Under the pieces are notes generated by a model. It was given only the letters and a program-made list of their open reading frames with translations. It searched no databases and had not been told where the DNA came from. A stretch of DNA of 34,953 nucleotides, taken from Chrysochromulina parva (Eukaryota > Haptophyta > Prymnesiales > Chrysochromulinaceae). Positions 33,401 to 34,953 of this stretch are shown piece by piece; position 1 is the stretch's first letter, and each line of letters begins with the position of its first letter. A program made the translations under genes and the position numbers. The stretch covers positions 1-34,953 of the forward strand of contig PJAB01000197.1 of assembly GCA_002887195.1 (NCBI GenBank), written 5' to 3'.

Positions 33401-34571
33401 CCACTGCCACGTCCGCGGCCGCCGCGGCAGCAGCAGTGGCCGCGGAGGTGTCGGTGCCGGGCGCGGCCGTCAGCTGCAGATTCTTCTCGAGTGAGCGAGA
33501 GCCGCGCTGATAACGCCAAGCGGCTACGCGCGGCGGCAGGTAGACGGCCGCAACGCGCTGCAGCAGCTTGATGCCGAGCTTGCGCCGGATGACGGAGGGG
33601 TCCGTGAGCAGCGCCTCGGGCGATGCGGTCAGCGGGCCGAGCAGCGGCAGCATCGGGAGCAATTCCGTCCGGTGGCCGAGCTTGAAGATGGTCGCGACGG
33701 CAGTGTAGATTCCGACCATGAGGGAGGTGGCAAGGCCCGCGCCGCCCGCGGCCTCGGCGGCCGCACGGCCGCTCGAGAGCTCCGCGCCCGCCCACGTGAT
33801 GAACGCACTCAGCTGTCGCTGCAGCCCCGGCCGCGTGAGCAGCCGCGCCAGGCAGATAGCCGCGCCATCGCGCGCGGGCCCTGTCGAGCCGAGGTAGCTC
33901 ATCGCGAGCTTCTCGATCGCCTCGACGAGCGGACGGCCGCCGCGCGCCTCGGTTGAGGCGGCGGCCTGGGCCGCCTCGGTGGATCCGGCGGCCTGGGCCG
34001 CCTCGGTGGATCCGGCGGCCGCCGCGTTGGCGGCCAGCGGGACGGTCGAGTCGATGATGGAGAGGTCGAACGGGACCATGACCACCATCGAGAGCCACAC
34101 CATGAGCGCGTAGGCGATCTGCCAGTTGGTCGCATCGGCGGGGCCGACGCCTGCGAGCAGGTGCACCAGCGGTTCCAAGTCCGCCACCTCGTGCGGCACG
34201 AACTTGACGATCGTCTTGTAGCCACGCACCTTGCAGAGGCTGTAGAAGACTCGGCACGCGTGCGGCAGCACGGCCTTCGGCCTGGTGCCACGCGAGACGC
34301 CGCGTACAGCCTCAAGCAACGGCGTGACCATCGCCTCGAGCTTCGAGTCGAGGATCGAAGGCTGCTCTTGGTAGTGGTCGAGCACCTGCGCTACACGCTC
34401 GGCAGCGGCCTCGTGCTTCGCCGCGGGATCGTCGAGGCTCTGGATGAGCGCGACGACCTCGTCCGCCTCGACGAAGAAGGACGCTACCTGCATCTCGACG
34501 GGGTCGGCGTCCGCCGCCTCGTCGGGAGTGGCATCATTCAACGCGCCTTCTTCTGCAAAGGGGTCTGCCAT
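30459..34571 (-). CDS. TBCD: Tubulin-folding cofactor D
   Basis: 1370 residues from ATG at 34571 (MADPFAEEGALND); the frame is open upstream but not needed. TBCD captures beta-tubulin released from cofactor A and, with cofactors C and E, builds the alpha/beta-tubulin dimer. The protein is a long array of HEAT/ARM helices. The best family signs are DSKLEAMVTPLLEAV near residue 75, RWSAAKGIGRVTARLP, HVRDAACYVCWAFAR, and AFQENVGRQGNFPHGIDIV then TKADYFSVGSRPNAYL, which are highly conserved in TBCD. Slightly longer than the human protein (about 1190 residues) because of acidic, poly-Ala and Pro-rich linkers. A doubled AAQAAGSTE segment comes from a 27-bp repeat near 33955-34020. No intron is needed. 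Confidence 0.95.
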   Translation of the reverse strand: MADPFAEEGALNDATPDEAADADPVEMQVASFFVEADEVVALIQSLDDPAAKHEAAAERVAQVLDHYQEQPSILDSKLEAMVTPLLEAVRGVSRGTRPKAVLPHACRVFYSLCKVRGYKTIVKFVPHEVADLEPLVHLLAGVGPADATNWQIAYALMVWLSMVVMVPFDLSIIDSTVPLAANAAAAGSTEAAQAAGSTEAAQAAASTEARGGRPLVEAIEKLAMSYLGSTGPARDGAAICLARLLTRPGLQRQLSAFITWAGAELSSGRAAAEAAGGAGLATSLMVGIYTAVATIFKLGHRTELLPMLPLLGPLTASPEALLTDPSVIRRKLGIKLLQRVAAVYLPPRVAAWRYQRGSRSLEKNLQLTAAPGTDTSAATAAAAAAADVAVDDEEEGEEEEAEVPEAIEEIIEQLLRGLGDGDTVVRWSAAKGIGRVTARLPLDMADDIVESVLEVLSDKEDANAWHGGCLALAELARRGLLLPARLPQVLPRIVSALHFDVPRGATSVGTHVRDAACYVCWAFARAFEPSVMQPHVEPLAKALLIVVVFDREVNCRRAAAAAFQENVGRQGNFPHGIDIVTKADYFSVGSRPNAYLTIGTYLGGFDAYRGPLLDHLATVKFKHWDPHIRLLAAQAAACLAPLDAPYVLDTLFPTLYDKTLSPDLKARHGATHMIAEALLGLARACYGGEGRLLPDATRKAVSGLVPAIEKARLYRGRGGEVMRGATARLLEVCALLRLPSGPKASKEKLVSLDDSIKHPHEPISHAAVAGLQAVAAAYFSAPAPGTTLLEPLVDRYAAPLLSDPNAGLRRGYSLALGALPRPQLAIGLATAVRALVKASQMEALVEARDPETRRNAVKALLQVATTSGLTAFTPEPTPESKDAGAGEGEAAGEAAADGHATPADEAKPAAAADGAPQAPTPPPPPPPPRAVGMSAALYVEAVTAMLEALGDYQTDNRGDVGSWVREAAIASLLPMLLLGCPTPGAPPLAEREAESIALAAAMPRLTARYVELLTQLSNEKIDQLRELAALTLIRLLEHTELPPVPQHADLAAILLKAAAVPTAAAVPATARADSSSAAAVAEAAMSTSIYLAPHECFPRTAQLLSCAAYRKATLRGLSVSAGGITESTTKAAAGALMKQVSAMSASERSAFGSELVALLLEHASTARLQLPLMRTAVLLVESRLLEGALAAHGASLASELLVAIQPASRSKDVPTLLVALQLLVLLLPHTSGPRRTEVVRTLVLLLAHRFPKVRKATADQFYVHLLTYGDPGELEPMPVDDGAPPPADGEPPLPAAMPAGEPRLELLQGVLLETAWLGDLDKDAKPARTKLLEALGLPPPRVVAGAAPAKPKADEKAFLDYKELVGEVGY
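33950..34022. repeat. 27-bp coding repeat in TBCD, about 2.6 copies
   Basis: GGCGGCCTGGGCCGCCTCGG-type units in direct register encode repeated AAQAAGSTE segments in an unconserved linker of TBCD. The frame is kept. Confidence 0.85.
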
Positions 34572-34802
34572 GTTCGGGTCAACGCTGCAGGCCGTTGTGT
34601 GGGGGAAGCCCCTCCGTGAATGGGGGAAGAGGTCGCTCGCTGGGGAATGAGGCGGCCCTGAGGCCTTGCGCGTAATACATGTACCTCTTTTTCCCCACAG
34701 CTCGCCTGTTGGACAAATGCCGCTTCCTCTTGTGTTTACTCGACAGCTCTGAGGCTGGCTGCCCAGGGGCCGTTTGGTTGCTGCAACCCCCTTACGATCC
34801 GC
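34572..34802. promoter_or_regulatory. Divergent promoter region, TBCD / NYN gene
   Basis: 231 bp between divergent start codons. This is inferred from layout. It has no clear motif apart from a TTTTTCCCC stretch near 34686. Confidence 0.35.
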
Positions 34803-34953
34803 ATGTCCGACGGTCCTCCGAGGCCGCGTCGAACCCGCTCCGCCGACGGCGGCCAACCTGGCCCTCTGTCGCCCACGATGGCCTTCGCCGAGGTCGGCCT
34901 CTACTGGGACTTTGAGAACGTCGGGATCGGCGCAGGTTTCAGCATGGCTGACC
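34803..34953 (+). CDS. NYN-domain protein, 5' end only
   Basis: Begins at ATG 34803 and runs off the window edge after 50 codons. After about 30 disordered residues comes VGLYWDFENVGI (from residue 31), the first strand of the NYN (PIN-like) nuclease fold. Its Asp normally helps bind the catalytic metal, as in LabA-like and MARF1-like proteins. A second ATG (34878) lies just before this motif. The rest of the gene is outside the window, so further domains and activity cannot be judged. Confidence 0.6.
   Translation, partial: MSDGPPRPRRTRSADGGQPGPLSPTMAFAEVGLYWDFENVGIGAGFSMAD

Noticed and set aside
1..34953. Transposons, viral genes or a bacterial-style defence system
   Set aside because: No transposase, reverse transcriptase, integrase, capsid or defence-type gene set is visible; the gene content is ordinary eukaryotic with unusual fusions.

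Overview
The window looks like nuclear DNA of a GC-rich unicellular eukaryote, most likely a microalga with a complex plastid; a haptophyte is my best guess. The signs are long, mostly intronless genes with strong G/C third positions on both strands, short GT-AG introns (52-137 nt), eukaryote-only proteins (HPF1, tubulin cofactor D, NEK-like kinase, RING-H2 and PPR proteins), a UGA-containing selenoprotein gene, secretory or bipartite-type leaders, and a small interstitial TTAGGG-type tract. The haptophyte assignment is inference and rests on no marker gene.

Left part (1-7.4 kb): a SAP-domain/selenoprotein H fusion with an in-frame UGA and a SECIS candidate (-); an HPF1 homologue with an N-terminal PCNA-binding motif and a PBZ finger (-), divergent from an amidoligase-family enzyme (+); and an ankyrin protein with a duplicated C-terminal module (-).

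Middle (7.5-20.1 kb): a zinc cytidine/dCMP-type deaminase interrupted by an intron that carries a copy of exon sequence and a 10-bp minisatellite (-); an unrecognised three-exon membrane protein (-); an unrecognised 252-residue protein (+); a single-pass protein with a FAM13-like segment (-); a NEK-like kinase with an unusual catalytic loop (-), divergent from a PPR-pseudouridine synthase fusion (+); and a nucleoplasmin-thioredoxin-zinc-ribbon-CCCH fusion whose only intron is also flanked by copies of exon sequence (+).

Right part (20.1-35 kb): the telomere-like tract; a two-exon CDGSH iron-sulfur protein (+); a TrmA-type tRNA methyltransferase (-); a membrane RING-H2 ubiquitin ligase (-); two PhoPQ-activated-pathogenicity-related (PqaA) family secreted proteins head to head (-/+); a cold-shock/zinc-finger/DEDDy exonuclease (-); tubulin cofactor D (-); and the 5' end of a NYN-domain gene (+), cut by the window edge.

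There is no operon logic. Several genes act on nucleic acids (HPF1, PPR-Psi synthase, TrmA, CSD-exonuclease, NYN, CCCH fusion), but nothing shows that they work as one system. The strongest general signal is that two introns look as if they arose by local tandem duplication of exon sequence. Other short tandem duplications in the window (28407-28484, 127-184, two coding minisatellites, a duplicated ankyrin-protein module) suggest that such duplication is common here. The most interesting individual proteins are the domain fusions and the selenoprotein.
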